Shown here piece after piece: positions 54,496 to 64,000 of a stretch of 64,000 nucleotides of DNA. This DNA is from Centropus unirufus (lineage: Eukaryota > Chordata > Aves > Cuculiformes > Centropidae). The translations under genes were made by a program, and so were the position numbers. Each line of letters starts with the position of its first letter. Within the stretch, counting starts at the first letter, position 1. The DNA is taken from positions 81,426 to 145,425 of the forward strand of contig VYZI01000203.1 in NCBI GenBank assembly GCA_013397695.1, read 5' to 3'. A model generated the notes under the pieces. The model was not told the DNA's origin. It saw only the letters and a program-made list of their open reading frames with translations, and made no database searches.

Positions 54496-57400
54496 CTGAA
54501 AATCAAGGAAATTATAGTTAATTTGAATTCCCACCCCTGACAAGGACACTGAGGATTCCCCTTGGGGATCAAGGTGTGCGAGCACTGGCACAGGACGGCG
54601 TCTCAATACGTGCACGGGGTTGCTGGCACTGCAGAGATTCAGAGGAACCACAGAACATCCCGAGTTGGAAGGGACCCACAAGGATCAAGTCCAGCTCCTG
54701 TCCCTTCCCAGGACATTCCAACGTTCACCCCATGAGGGCCTTGGCCAGATCCTCCTGGAATATTGTCAGGATTGGAGCCGTGACTGCTTCCCTGGGAGCT
54801 GTTCCAGTGCCCAACCACTCTCTGGGGGAAGAAATTCCGGTACCTCAGGGTCCCTGCAAACACTCAGACACCCCCGGGATGCTCCTCTAGGCCCGGAATG
54901 AGCTCAGGATGGGATTTAACCCTCTTTTACCCCTACTTCTCCCTTGGCTGCACCTAAGAGGAAGCAGCTGCGAGCAGGTTTTGCCCCGAGAGGCACTGCT
55001 CCAACACAGGCACTTCCAAACACCACGGCAGGGCACTGGGCAGCCCTCTCCATCCCTCAGGGCTGCAGGAAGAACCCCATTACCTGTCGTGCTCCTTGTC
55101 CACGAGGTGGTACCGCGCTCGGAAAGCCACCAGGCGCGCGTAGTAGGCCGGGGCGGGGATGGAGACGGAGCGCGTGCAGCGCACATACGTGTGGCACAGC
55201 TGGTACGTGAGGATCTGCAGCTCGTCCGCCGTGAACCGGTTGTCATCCCAGAGCACGTAGTAATGGGATGGCCGGCTCGTACCCTGGGAAGGAGCAGGGG
55301 CAGCGTGAGAGGCGTAGGCAGCAACTCGCAGCCTCATCACCCCTTCCCTGATCCAAACCAGGCGGGAGAGATGCCCGCGCCTCCCTGGTTTGGGAACCTC
55401 GCACAGGCACCACAAGGCAGGAAAGTCCTGAGCAGGAGATGAGCACTGACCCTGCCAGCCCCTCCTTCCGTGCTGCCACCCCAAGTCCGTCCGCCGCACC
55501 GTGAACCCCACCGGCTCCCCAGCCACGCAGGCCAGCCCCCTGCTGTCCTCGCAGGGGGAAAGGAAACCAGAAAGCCTCCCCGGCGGAAGCAGCAGGAGAT
55601 TAAAGGAGTGTGATTTTATCAGCAGTTTCTGACTCATCTTGGCTTCGTGATGACAGCGATCCGAAGCGGGCAGGGACGGCTGGCCCCGGCTCTCCCACCC
55701 ACGGGCAGACAATGGGTCCCTGCTGGGGAGTGGGCACCCAGCGAGCCTGGCTCGCTCAGACAGCAGCTGGCAGAGATCCCGGGCTCCGGGAGAGAAATGG
55801 AGGATGTGCCACACAGGATGGTTTGGGTCAGAAGGGACTTCAAAGCCCAGCCAGTTCCAGCCCCTGCCATGGGCAGAGGCAACTCCCACGGGATCAGGGG
55901 GCTCCAAGCCCCATCCAGCCTGGCCTTGAACACCTCCAGGGATGGGGCAGCCACCACTGCTCTGGGCAACCTGGGCCAGGGCCTCCCCACTGTCACAGCA
56001 AAACATTTCTCCCTAAGATCTCACCTCAATCTCTCTTCTTTCAGCTGAAAACCATTCCTCCTCATCCTATCCCTGCAATCCCCGATCAAGAGCCCCTCCC
56101 CTGCTTTCCTGGAGTCCCTTTAAGTATTGGAAGCTGCTCTAAGGTCTCCCTGGAGCCTTCTCTTCTCCAGGCTGAACAACCCAGTATAACCCAGCAGCAG
56201 ATTCATCCCAGCATCTGCTTCCCAGGCCACCACAGTGGCAGCCTGGACCGAAGTGTCCCCGTCTCCAGGGGGAGGCTGTGGTGGGGCCAGCTCAGGCGCA
56301 TGAAGGCAACGGCAGCCCCGTACCTGAATGCCTGCATGACTGCACAGGTAGAAGTCGAATTCAAAGGGGTGGGTGATATTAGTATCCACTGTTGTTCCTG
56401 CTGGGATGTTCCCGCTCTTCCCAATCTAGAGGGAATAGAAAGAAAAATCCAGGCTCTGTAGAGTTTGGTTATTTCCAGCTGCCCAGTGCACCTGCCCCGC
56501 ACCAGGGTCCTCATCTCAGCATTCAGTTTGAGCACCATGCAGAGCTGCCCCCCAGGAGCCCACGATGGGAGGACAGAAGCCCCTCATCCCGCTCTACTCC
56601 CTTGCCCAAAGAGGATCACTGGTATTTTCTTTAAGCACCAACACCAGGCACGGCATGGAGATGGTGCAACTGGCATCCAAAGGGAAGCAGACAGGGTGAG
56701 GGCTGGCCCATCCTACTGCGGGGACAAGGATTAAGTGAGCAAAACTCAGGGATCTCTGCAGAGAGCGCAAGCTTGGGTCCCTGTCACAAGGTACTGGAGA
56801 TTTGCACCCTGATCCAGAACTGTCCTCAGTTCCCAAGATTGAATCTTCATGCTCAGGTAAAGCCAGAGCCTGGTCAGATTAGACCGAACCACTGCATTCA
56901 GATCAAGTCTAGGAAAAGCAACAGCAACCAGTGCTGCTGCAGAGCACGCGGGAACAAGCTGTGAGTGAGCAGGGGGTTGTTCGTCCTGTCACGTCAGCGG
57001 CTGCAGCCACCGCCAAAACACCAGATGTTTTCCCACCGACAGAGGCTATTTCAGGAGAGCCACCAGGATCACCAGCACCCAGTAACCCATAATAACAGCG
57101 AACAGCTGGCTGGCTTTCTCAAAGCAGCCTAATCCGCGTGGATGTGCGAGTCAACGCAGCAGCACGATCCAGGCAAGGAAGAGCTCTCTGCCTGCCAGCC
57201 ACGAGCTCCCCCCTTGGCAAAGGCCGGGCTGGCTCCTCCTCGAGGCTGGGGATGAACCAGCACCTCCAGCCCCCGCGGCGCTCACCCTCTCATTCTTGTC
57301 TGCGCAGAAGAGACGGGTGTGATGCCTTTTCTGGACAACGATGTAGGTGATGCCAGGCTGGTAATCCTTTTCCAGTTTGATGCAGGCGTCTCGGATTGCC

Positions 57401-60400
57401 AGGAGCTCGTAGTGAAGGATCTGGAGGGACAAGGGAGTGAGGGGACATGCTGAGGCGCAGCCATCCCCGTGTACCCTTAGGGACCCCCACGCAGCCCCGG
57501 TGGCAGCCGGGTCCTCACCTGTGGGAGCTGCCCCTCAGGAACGCCATCGCGGTAGAAGATGATCCTGGTGGGTTTGAAGCGGGTGGATTTGTAGAACTGG
57601 ATGAGGAGCTCCCTCACCATGTAGGACAAGTCCTCGATGATCTCCTGGCGAGGACGCTGCACGCGCACCGTGGCACAGTACCGGCTCGGGTGGGCGTCCA
57701 TGCTGCCCACAACCTGCAGAGAGGGGCCAGGCCCAGGCATTACAACAGGAAGGATGGAGGGGACATGGGACATTCCCAGCCGCCACCTGCTTCCAACACC
57801 CAGAGCTGGCAGCAGGCAGAGCACCCCGAGCTCACAGACAGGACAGCAAACACCATGCAGGCAACCAGCACCCAAAGAGGGCATCCTCGGTTGCAGCCAC
57901 ATCCCGGATCCACCCTCTGCCATGTCCCTTGGGCTGTTGATGGGAGTTTGCAGTGGGACAACTTGGCTGGTGCCACGGAGCGATGTGGCTGCGGGGGCTG
58001 ATGCTGCTCTGACCCTGCTCATCCTCCTGCTCCAAGCAGAGTAGGGAGCAAGGTGGCCCCTTTCACCTGTGTAAGCCTTTCTCCCTCCATCCCTCAGAGG
58101 TTTTTGGCTCCTACAAAGGACTCTTTGACCCCAAGCCTTGTTCTGTTTTAGTCAGGGCAATGACACTCCTGGAGTACAAAACCCCACCTCTGCTTGCAGT
58201 GTCACAGCCCTCGATCGCTGCAACACGAGGGAGCTCTGCTATGAGCTGCTCCTCACCCCGGGGGCTGCAGCACAAATCCCCCCTGCCCTGGCTGCAGGAC
58301 CCTCTGTCCAAAAAGGCAACCAAACCAGGGCAACGCTTGCACTGAGCACCTGCCACCTCCCACTGCTGCCCTCACGCAGGCAGCACAGCAGCCCCAGAGA
58401 GCCATGGCCTGCCCCACCAGGACACGGCAGGGATGTCACCACGCAGCAGTTGTCACCCAGGGAGTTCCCATCACAGCCGGGCGCTCTGCAGGGAGACCTC
58501 AAAGAGAGCAGGGCAGGAGGCCACAAGCTGGGACACAGTGGGAGTCACGAGTGTCAGAGCCCGCACTGACCCACGCTGGGGGACAAATGCTTGGCTGCTT
58601 TGCTGCACCATGTGGTCCACGTCCCCTGAGTGGAGGGAAAGCACTGCAGAGCCCTCCTCTTTAGCAGGGCCGAGCCTGCTGCCCATGCCCTCTGCGTGGC
58701 TTTCACATTTGCTTCCCAAGGGGAGCTCTGGGGTCCGGGCTGCACCGCTGGAGCCGATGCGCTCAGCAGAAATGTTTCCCTTGGCCTCAGCCACAGGCCC
58801 CCTTCTATTGTCCGATTAACAACGCACCAAGGACAAGCTCAAGGACATCTGAAGGCTCAACCCTTCTCCTCCCTCACAGCTTCAAAAAGCATTTATGGAA
58901 ATTAAATAAAAAAAACAAAACAAACCCCCACAGTGGTCTCATACAAAAACACAAAATGTTTTTGGAGTGGAAGTGGTGCCGCCAGGAAACAGACTGTTCT
59001 GTCCCACCCACACCTACAGCCAACGGCCAAAAGCATTTCCCAACCCCTTCTAATTAAGAAAAAAATCCCTCCTCCAAAGAGGTATTTGCATGCCAAGGAA
59101 AACCTGAGCTATGGGTCCTGGAAAGTAAAGAACTTAATAGGAAAATGCTGACATGTTTAATAAAAACAGATGCTATGAGAACCCAAGACTGCCACAAGGA
59201 GCACAGGGCAATGTCTTAGAGCCTGAGGAGGGCCCCAGGTGCTGCCTGGCCACCCCAGCACACAAGCAGCACTGCACCTGACGGAGGCTCCTTAGTTTTT
59301 GAGGGGAAGGAAAATCCTCCTCCCCAGAAGGCTCAGAAGAAGCCCAGTCTCCCCAGACTCCCCCCATCTCCAAAGCCCAGTTCCCCCAGCTGGCGGAGGC
59401 TCCTCCCAGGGCTGCCCTGTGGGACTGGGATGTGTGGGGATGGCTCCAGTGAGCACCGAGCTGGACGGGGTGAGCACATCATGAGCCCCATCTGCTGGCA
59501 GCTGCCAGCTCTCCCAGCAGCTCCCCCAAACCACAGCTCCTCCGCGGAGAGGCAGGAAGGGATTTGGGACCGAACCACACAACAGGGCACGGGGCCACCC
59601 TGAGAGGTGGCACATGGGGACAGCAGGGACACAGTCCCTTTACAAAGCCCCTGCATCCCTGCAGGACTCTGGGGCACCTGGCCCCGGACAGGGAGCTTAC
59701 AGCTGTTATGGAGGGTTTCTTCCCATCTCCTGCCGGTGGGTGAGTGACGTCGGCCCCGAGGAAGATCACTGGCTGCTGAAAGACAGCAGAGCTGGGGGAG
59801 AAACACGAAAGCAGCAGTCAGTGTTTTGGGGCCATGTCTGGTGACGCACAGCCCAGAGGAGGAGAGCGGATCACACAGAGGACACCTCCCCACCGCCAGG
59901 CTCTGGCCTGGGCACATCAACAACTCCTCACAAGGCCAGACAGGCTGCAAATCTACAGCTCAAAGCGTTTCAAAGAGCTGCTTCACGCAGCAACCCACGG
60001 GCTCCCTCTCCTCCAGGTAAAACCAGGTGGGCAGCACCAGCAGGTGCTTGGGCAGCAAACCCCAGAACACCCGGGGTACGAACCGCTGGTGAGGCACAAG
60101 GATGTTGTTGATCCCGCCAAGCTTGACGTTGATCTTGAGGCAGAGGTTGGAAAGGGTCTGCGGGGAGGTTTTCACCACGTTCTTGACCTGGACACACTGC
60201 GTGGCCATTCCCAGGAGGGTGTCCCCAACGCGCTTCACCTCGGCTGCAGGCAGAGGAAGGGGATGAACACACAGGCAACCAGCAAGGCCCTGATCCCAGC
60301 AGCATCCTCAGACACGGCAAGAGAAATCACTGCGNAGCAGCCCCAGAGAGCCATGGCCTGCCCCACCAGGACACGGCAGGGATGTCACCACGCAGCAGTT

Positions 60401-63400
60401 GTCACCCAGGGAGTTCCCATCACAGCCGGGCGCTCTGCAGGGAGACCTCAAAGAGAGCAGGGCAGGAGGCCACAAGCTGGGACACAGTGGGAGTCACGAG
60501 TGTCAGAGCCCGCACTGACCCACGCTGGGGTACAAATGCTTGGCTGCTTTGCTGCACCATGTGGTCCACGTCCCCTGAGTGGAGGGAAAGCACTGCAGAG
60601 CCCTCCTCTTTAGCAGGGCCGAGCCTGCTGCCCATGCCCTCTGCGTGGCTTTCACATTTGCTTCCCAAGGGGAGCTCTGGGGTCCGGGCTGCACCGCTGG
60701 AGCCGATGCGCTCAGCAGAAATGTTTCCCTTGGCCTCAGCCACAGGCCCCCTTCTATTGTCCGATTAACAACGCACCAAGGACAAGCTCAAGGACATCTG
60801 AAGGCTCAACCCTTCTCCTCCCTCACAGCTTCAAAAAGCATTTATGGAAATTAAATAAAAAAAACAAAACAAACCCCCACAGTGGTCTCATACAAAAACA
60901 CAAAATGTTTTTGGAGTGGAAGTGGTGCCGCCAGGAAACAGACTGTTCTGTCCCACCCACACCTACAGCCAACGGCCAAAAGCATTTCCCAACCCCTTCT
61001 AATTAAGAAAAAAATCCCTCCTCCAAAGAGGTATTTGCATGCCAAGGAAAACCTGAGCTATGGGTCCTGGAAAGTAAAGAACTTAATAGGAAAATGCTGA
61101 CATGTTTAATAAAAACAGATGCTATGAGAACCCAAGACTGCCACAAGGAGCACAGGGCAATGTCTTAGAGCCTGAGGAGGGCCCCAGGTGCTGCCTGGCC
61201 ACCCCAGCACACAAGCAGCACTGCACCTGACGGAGGCTCCTTAGTTTTTGAGGGGAAGGAAAATCCTCCTCCCCAGAAGGCTCAGAAGAAGCCCAGTCTC
61301 CCCAGACTCCCCCCATCTCCAAAGCCCAGTTCCCCCAGCTGGCGGAGGCTCCTCCCAGGGCTGCCCTGTGGGACTGGGATGTGTGGGGATGGCTCCAGTG
61401 AGCACCGAGCTGGACGGGGTGAGCACATCATGAGCCCCATCTGCTGGCAGCTGCCAGCTCTCCCAGCAGCTCCCCCAAACCACAGCTCCTCCGCGGAGAG
61501 GCAGGAAGGGATTTGGGACCGAACCACACAACAGGGCACGGGGCTACCCTGAGAGGTGGCACATGGGGACAGCAGGGACACAGTCCCTTTACAAAGCCCC
61601 TGCATCCCTGCAGGACTCTGGGGCACCTGGCCCCGGACAGGGAGCTTACAGCTGTTATGGAGGGTTTCTTCCCATCTCCTGCCGGTGGGTGAGTGACGTC
61701 GGCCCCGAGGAAGATCACTGGCTGCTGAAAGACAGCAGAGCTGGGGGAGAAACACGAAAGCAGCAGTCAGTGTTTTGGGGCCATGTCTGGTGACGCACAG
61801 CCCAGAGGAGGAGAGCGGATCACACAGAGGACACCTCCCCACCGCCAGGCTCTGGCCTGGGCACATCAACAACTCCTCACAAGGCCAGACAGGCTGCAAA
61901 TCTACAGCTCAAAGCGTTTCAAAGAGCTGCTTCACGCAGCAACCCACGGGCTCCCTCTCCTCCAGGTAAAACCAGGTGGGCAGCACCAGCAGGTGCTTGG
62001 GCAGCAAACCCCAGAACACCCGGGGTACGAACCGCTGGTGAGGCACAAGGATGTTGTTGATCCCGCCAAGCTTGACGTTGATCTTGAGGCAGAGGTTGGA
62101 AAGGGTCTGCGGGGAGGTTTTCACCACGTTCTTGACCTGGACGCACTGCGTGGCCATTCCCAGGAGGGTGTCCCCAACGCGCTTCACCTCGGCTGCAGGC
62201 AGAGGAAGGGGATGAACACACAGGCAACCAGCAAGGCCCTGATCCCAGCAGCATCCTCAGACACGGCAAGAGAAATCACTGCGGGAGGAGCAGAGCCTGC
62301 CCAGCAAAGCCCCCTCTCCTCTCCCCACTTGCCCCTGCCCCGGACGCACCATACACCGGCGTTTTCCCTGGCAGGATGACGATGATGAGCTGAAGACCTG
62401 AATAGGTGTTCTTGAGGTGTCTGAACATGGGCTCCACGCTGTCTGCGCCCTGGGCGTACTTGCAGAAGCAGGGCTGGCCCTGGATGGGCATCCCTGCGTC
62501 CTTGGAGATCTTGCGCAGCTGGTCCGTAAAGTTCCTGCGCCCGGGAGGAGAAGCAGTGAGCCTCATGCCCAGGGCAGCTGTGGCACACAGCTCGGCCACC
62601 GAGCAAGGCACAGGGACCCGCGGCTGGAGGGCTGTGGTGCAGGATGGAGACAGGGACATCACGTCACTGTGCCTGTGGTTTTACAGCAGCCAGCAAGCAC
62701 ACAGAGGGGGAAACACAAGGCCAACACATGTTAGAGCAAAATCATCCTCTCTTGGTGTCCTCCTACCCCAGCACCGACTCCTCCTGAGGCGATGGAGCTG
62801 GGAGCCGTCCTCCTTACAGAAGCTGGAGAAGGGGGAGCAGAGCGGCTGCCTGATTGCCAGGTGATGAAAGCCTTCACTTACCAAACCAGACAGAACGCTC
62901 AGCCACACTCTGGATTTTGGGATTCCCAAGGATAAATTTGATGCTGGGAGAGGCAGAGGGAGTGTGGGATGCCCAGCTCTGCCCCAAAAGGGGCACAGGA
63001 AGAGTCCAGCATCACTCCCACCCCTACCCAGTTATTGCAGACGTGGAGGCCTGGAGCGGCTCCAAACCATCCCAAACAATAACTGTGTAAAACACATGGA
63101 AGAGGCACATAAAGCACCTGCCTCGAGGTGTTCACTCTCAATCAGGAGAAACCTGAGTTCCCAGGAGAATCCAAACCCAAGGTGGCCATTTCCTTATATC
63201 AAATAAACTGTCCCTGGTCTGTGTCACTTTGCAAACAATACAGAGAAGCTCCACACTACCAAAGCTTTTCAGAAAGATCAAGACTACTCTGTAATTAAAA
63301 TCCACGGTGAGTTAGGATGCTTCCTGCATCCATCACACTCTTTCAGATAGGGTACTAGGCAATCTGTTAATGAAATATCCCTCACAGCCCCATCTCTAGG

Positions 63401-63916
63401 AGGAGATTCAGCTTAGAAGAGCTCGATACAGCTTTAGGGCTGGTGGTATCAGATCAGGACACTGCAGCCACCTGACCCAAAGAGCTGATCGAGGAGCACC
63501 CGCCTGCCAGCTCCCACGTGCTGGAGTGGTGATGGGCTCGCCCCAGCCTGGCAGGTGTTGTGGTGGCTCAGGAACTGTTTGCAGCTAGGATAAACACTCA
63601 GGCACTCTGGATAAACTCATAGGAATGAGACTGAAGACCCAAACTGAACCTAGCTTGAAATCGCACCACAAGCAATTTGGATCTAGTGTTAACGATGAAG
63701 GGTGTGCAGAGCCAGGCTGCCCACACCACGAGCCACGAGTCCCTCCCATCACCCCATCCAAGTGGGCTGCCCCTTTCCTTACTTCAGCACCTCCTCTCGA
63801 CACTGCTTCTGCGGGGCAAAGCAAGCAATGGCCCAGACTTTGATCTCAATGCCGTTGTAGAACTGCTTCCCTCGCATGTCCCACACGCCTTGGTTGGGAG
63901 TTGCAATGGCCCGGTT
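54387..63916 (-). CDS. AGO1: AGO1, Argonaute-1 (3' half; 5' half beyond right edge)
   Basis: AGO1 is a miRNA-binding Argonaute of the cytoplasmic RISC with little or no slicer activity. Nine exons are visible: 63783-63916, 62350-62534, 62033-62192, 61650-61740, 57519-57713, 57286-57420, 56324-56425, 55084-55283 and 54387-54495. Together they give 1311 nt, about residues 422-857 of an 857-residue protein. Exon lengths and phases equal AGO3 exons 11-19. Paralogue markers: NRAIATPNQG, RSAVFQQP, RDGVPEGQLPQ, CADKNER, and YYARLVAF with Arg instead of the catalytic His. A second copy of two exons (60084-60243, 59701-59791) lies in a tandem duplication that would shift the frame; it is probably false. 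All other introns are clean. Confidence 0.95.
54640..54895 (-). repeat. CR1 fragment in AGO1 intron
   Basis: Starts near AACCACAGAACATCCCGAGT and continues through GGAAGGGACCCACAAGGATC, a CR1 terminal block of a different subfamily. Lies in the last AGO1 intron. Confidence 0.7.
55084..55283 (-). CDS. AGO1: AGO1 exon (PIWI, exon 18 equivalent)
   Basis: 200 nt. Encodes [19 protein letters not shown] and [17 protein letters not shown]. The Arg in YYARLVAF replaces the catalytic His seen in AGO3 at 18504-18703, the known AGO1 change. Confidence 0.96.
55812..56190 (-). repeat. CR1 LINE 3' fragment in AGO1 intron
   Basis: Begins ACAGGATGGTTTGGGTCAGA, followed by CCATGGGCAGAGGCAACTCC, CTTGAACACCTCCAGGGATG and an extension to CAGGCTGAACAACCC. 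Sense on minus. Confidence 0.87.
56324..56425 (-). CDS. AGO1: AGO1 exon (PIWI, exon 17 equivalent)
   Basis: 102 nt. Encodes [19 protein letters not shown] and [15 protein letters not shown]. Donor CAG|GTACGG. Confidence 0.95.
57286..57420 (-). CDS. AGO1: AGO1 exon (PIWI, exon 16 equivalent)
   Basis: 135 nt. Encodes ILHYELLAIRDACIKLEKD and TRLFCADKNER. It is separated from the previous exon by an intron of only 98 bp. Donor AGG|GTGAGC. Confidence 0.95.
57519..57713 (-). CDS. AGO1: AGO1 exon (PIWI Glu and Asp, exon 15 equivalent)
   Basis: 195 nt. Encodes [34 protein letters not shown] and FYRDGVPEGQLPQ. Both central acidic residues of the slicer site are present. Donor CAG|GTGAGG. Confidence 0.95.
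59701..59791 (-). CDS. AGO1: AGO1 exon 14 equivalent, duplicate (left) copy
   Basis: Identical in coding sequence to 61650-61740. In the true gene one of the two leads into the exon at 57519-57713. Confidence 0.85.
60084..60243 (-). CDS. AGO1: AGO1 exon 13 equivalent, duplicate (left) copy
   Basis: Same 160-nt exon as 62033-62192, offset by 1949 bases. If spliced after the right-copy exon 14, the frame would read CCG AGG TGA and stop at the third codon. Either this copy or the right one is probably redundant assembly sequence. Confidence 0.85.
60335..60335. other. Single N at the duplication junction
   Basis: A lone ambiguous base lies exactly between the two copies, as produced when a scaffolder joins two contigs with a minimal gap. 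Confidence 0.97.
61650..61740 (-). CDS. AGO1: AGO1 exon (PIWI first Asp, exon 14 equivalent), right copy
   Basis: 91 nt. Encodes [19 protein letters not shown] and [11 protein letters not shown]. Acceptor CTCCCCCAG, donor GCT|GTAAGC. Confidence 0.92.
62033..62192 (-). CDS. AGO1: AGO1 exon (MID/PIWI, exon 13 equivalent), right copy
   Basis: 160 nt. Encodes [19 protein letters not shown] and [19 protein letters not shown]. It lies in the right copy of the duplication. The donor CAGCG|GTTCGT is weak. A C-to-T difference from the left copy is synonymous (Cys). Confidence 0.92.
62350..62534 (-). CDS. AGO1: AGO1 exon (MID, exon 12 equivalent)
   Basis: 185 nt. Encodes NFTDQLRKISKDAGMPIQG through ILPGKTPVY, ending in the Tyr of the guide 5' pocket. 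Donor TATG|GTGCGT. Confidence 0.95.
63783..63916 (-). CDS. AGO1: AGO1 exon (MID start, AGO3 exon 11 equivalent)
   Basis: 134 nt. Encodes NRAIATPNQGVWDMRGKQF and VWAIACFAPQKQCREEVL. Acceptor GCCTTGCAG, donor CTGAA|GTAAGG. Confidence 0.95.
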
Positions 63917-64000
63917 CTGCAAGGCAAACAGATGCTCAGAGCACTGCCAGCTCCTGCCCAGCCCCATGCTGGCACCCCCCAGGGAGCACCTGCATGTGCC

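Larger units (their letters stand above)
58387..60334. repeat. Left copy of 1948-bp tandem duplication in AGO1
   Basis: Base-for-base match to 60336-62283 at an offset of 1949. Three differences were spotted by eye: 58582 G vs T, 59596 C vs T, 60194 A vs G. Includes two PIWI exons and flanking introns. Confidence 0.97.
60336..62283. repeat. Right copy of 1948-bp tandem duplication in AGO1
   Basis: Second copy, joined to the first by a single N at 60335. The right border runs smoothly into the intron before exon 12 equivalent, so this copy carries the natural right flank. Confidence 0.97.

Noticed and set aside
55080..56006. 308-codon minus-strand frame
   Set aside because: It is AGO1 exon 18 read through its acceptor into intron and a CR1 copy. 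The splice site at 55283 is clear.
55610..56461. 283-codon plus-strand frame
   Set aside because: Mostly antisense CR1 plus an AGO1 exon; the GC-rich repeat frame is not a gene.
59834..60613. 259-codon plus-strand open frame
   Set aside because: It is antisense to AGO1 exons and crosses the N at the false duplication joint.
58387..62283. Genuine internal exon duplication of AGO1 as a new isoform system
   Set aside because: A single N at the joint, near identity including introns, and an immediate frame break point to an assembly error, although a real recent duplication is not formally excluded.

Overview
This is a piece of a bird genome, probably from a microchromosome. It carries parts of a vertebrate Argonaute cluster, all read from the minus strand. 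The bird call rests on about a dozen fragments that look like CR1 LINE 3' ends (the common avian retroposon), compact GC-rich introns, and near-identity of the predicted proteins to vertebrate AGO3, AGO1 and tektin-2. The order AGO1 - AGO3 - TEKT2, head to tail on one strand, is the known vertebrate order. AGO4 is expected beyond the right edge and ADPRS beyond the left edge. The exact species cannot be told from the sequence. Family comparisons come from memory; no search was run.

Layout from left to right. (1) 1-5360: TEKT2 on the minus strand. Nine coding exons were placed by splice sites and frame; the last is cut by the left edge. A GC-rich promoter at about 5040-5360 carries imperfect RFX (X-box) half sites, as expected for a ciliary gene. 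(2) 5361-6150: short spacer. (3) 6155-17271: a very long AGO3 3'UTR (about 11 kb) with a distal poly(A) signal at 6178-6183. (4) 17272-38929: AGO3 coding exons 2-19. Their lengths sum to 2564 nt, which leaves exactly 19 nt for the missing first coding exon of an 860-residue AGO3. (5) 38930-47191: AGO3 intron 1. (6) 46700-48320: a CpG island interrupted by 434 N. It probably hides AGO3 coding exon 1 and the AGO3 promoter. Its right flank holds an array of ETS sites and a near-perfect X-box. (7) 48320-50330: spacer with a short degenerate tandem repeat, a possible LTR remnant and a CR1 copy. (8) About 50330-54386: AGO1 3'UTR. (9) 54387-63916: AGO1 coding exons equivalent to AGO3 exons 11-19; the 5' half of AGO1 lies beyond the right edge.

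AGO1 and AGO3 are effectors of miRNA-guided silencing. Their exons match one for one in length and phase, as expected of tandem paralogues. AGO3 keeps the full slicer tetrad (Asp, Glu, Asp, His), while AGO1 has Arg in place of the last His. TEKT2 is a structural protein of axonemal doublet microtubules and is unrelated in function.

The most important anomaly is a 1948-bp near-exact tandem duplication in AGO1 (58387-60334 and 60336-62283), joined by a single N. It duplicates two PIWI exons and would break the reading frame. It is best read as an assembly artefact from two haplotypes. No new biological system could be demonstrated. The most open region is the X-box/ETS CpG island with a possible unassigned plus-strand transcript at 48.0-48.75 kb.
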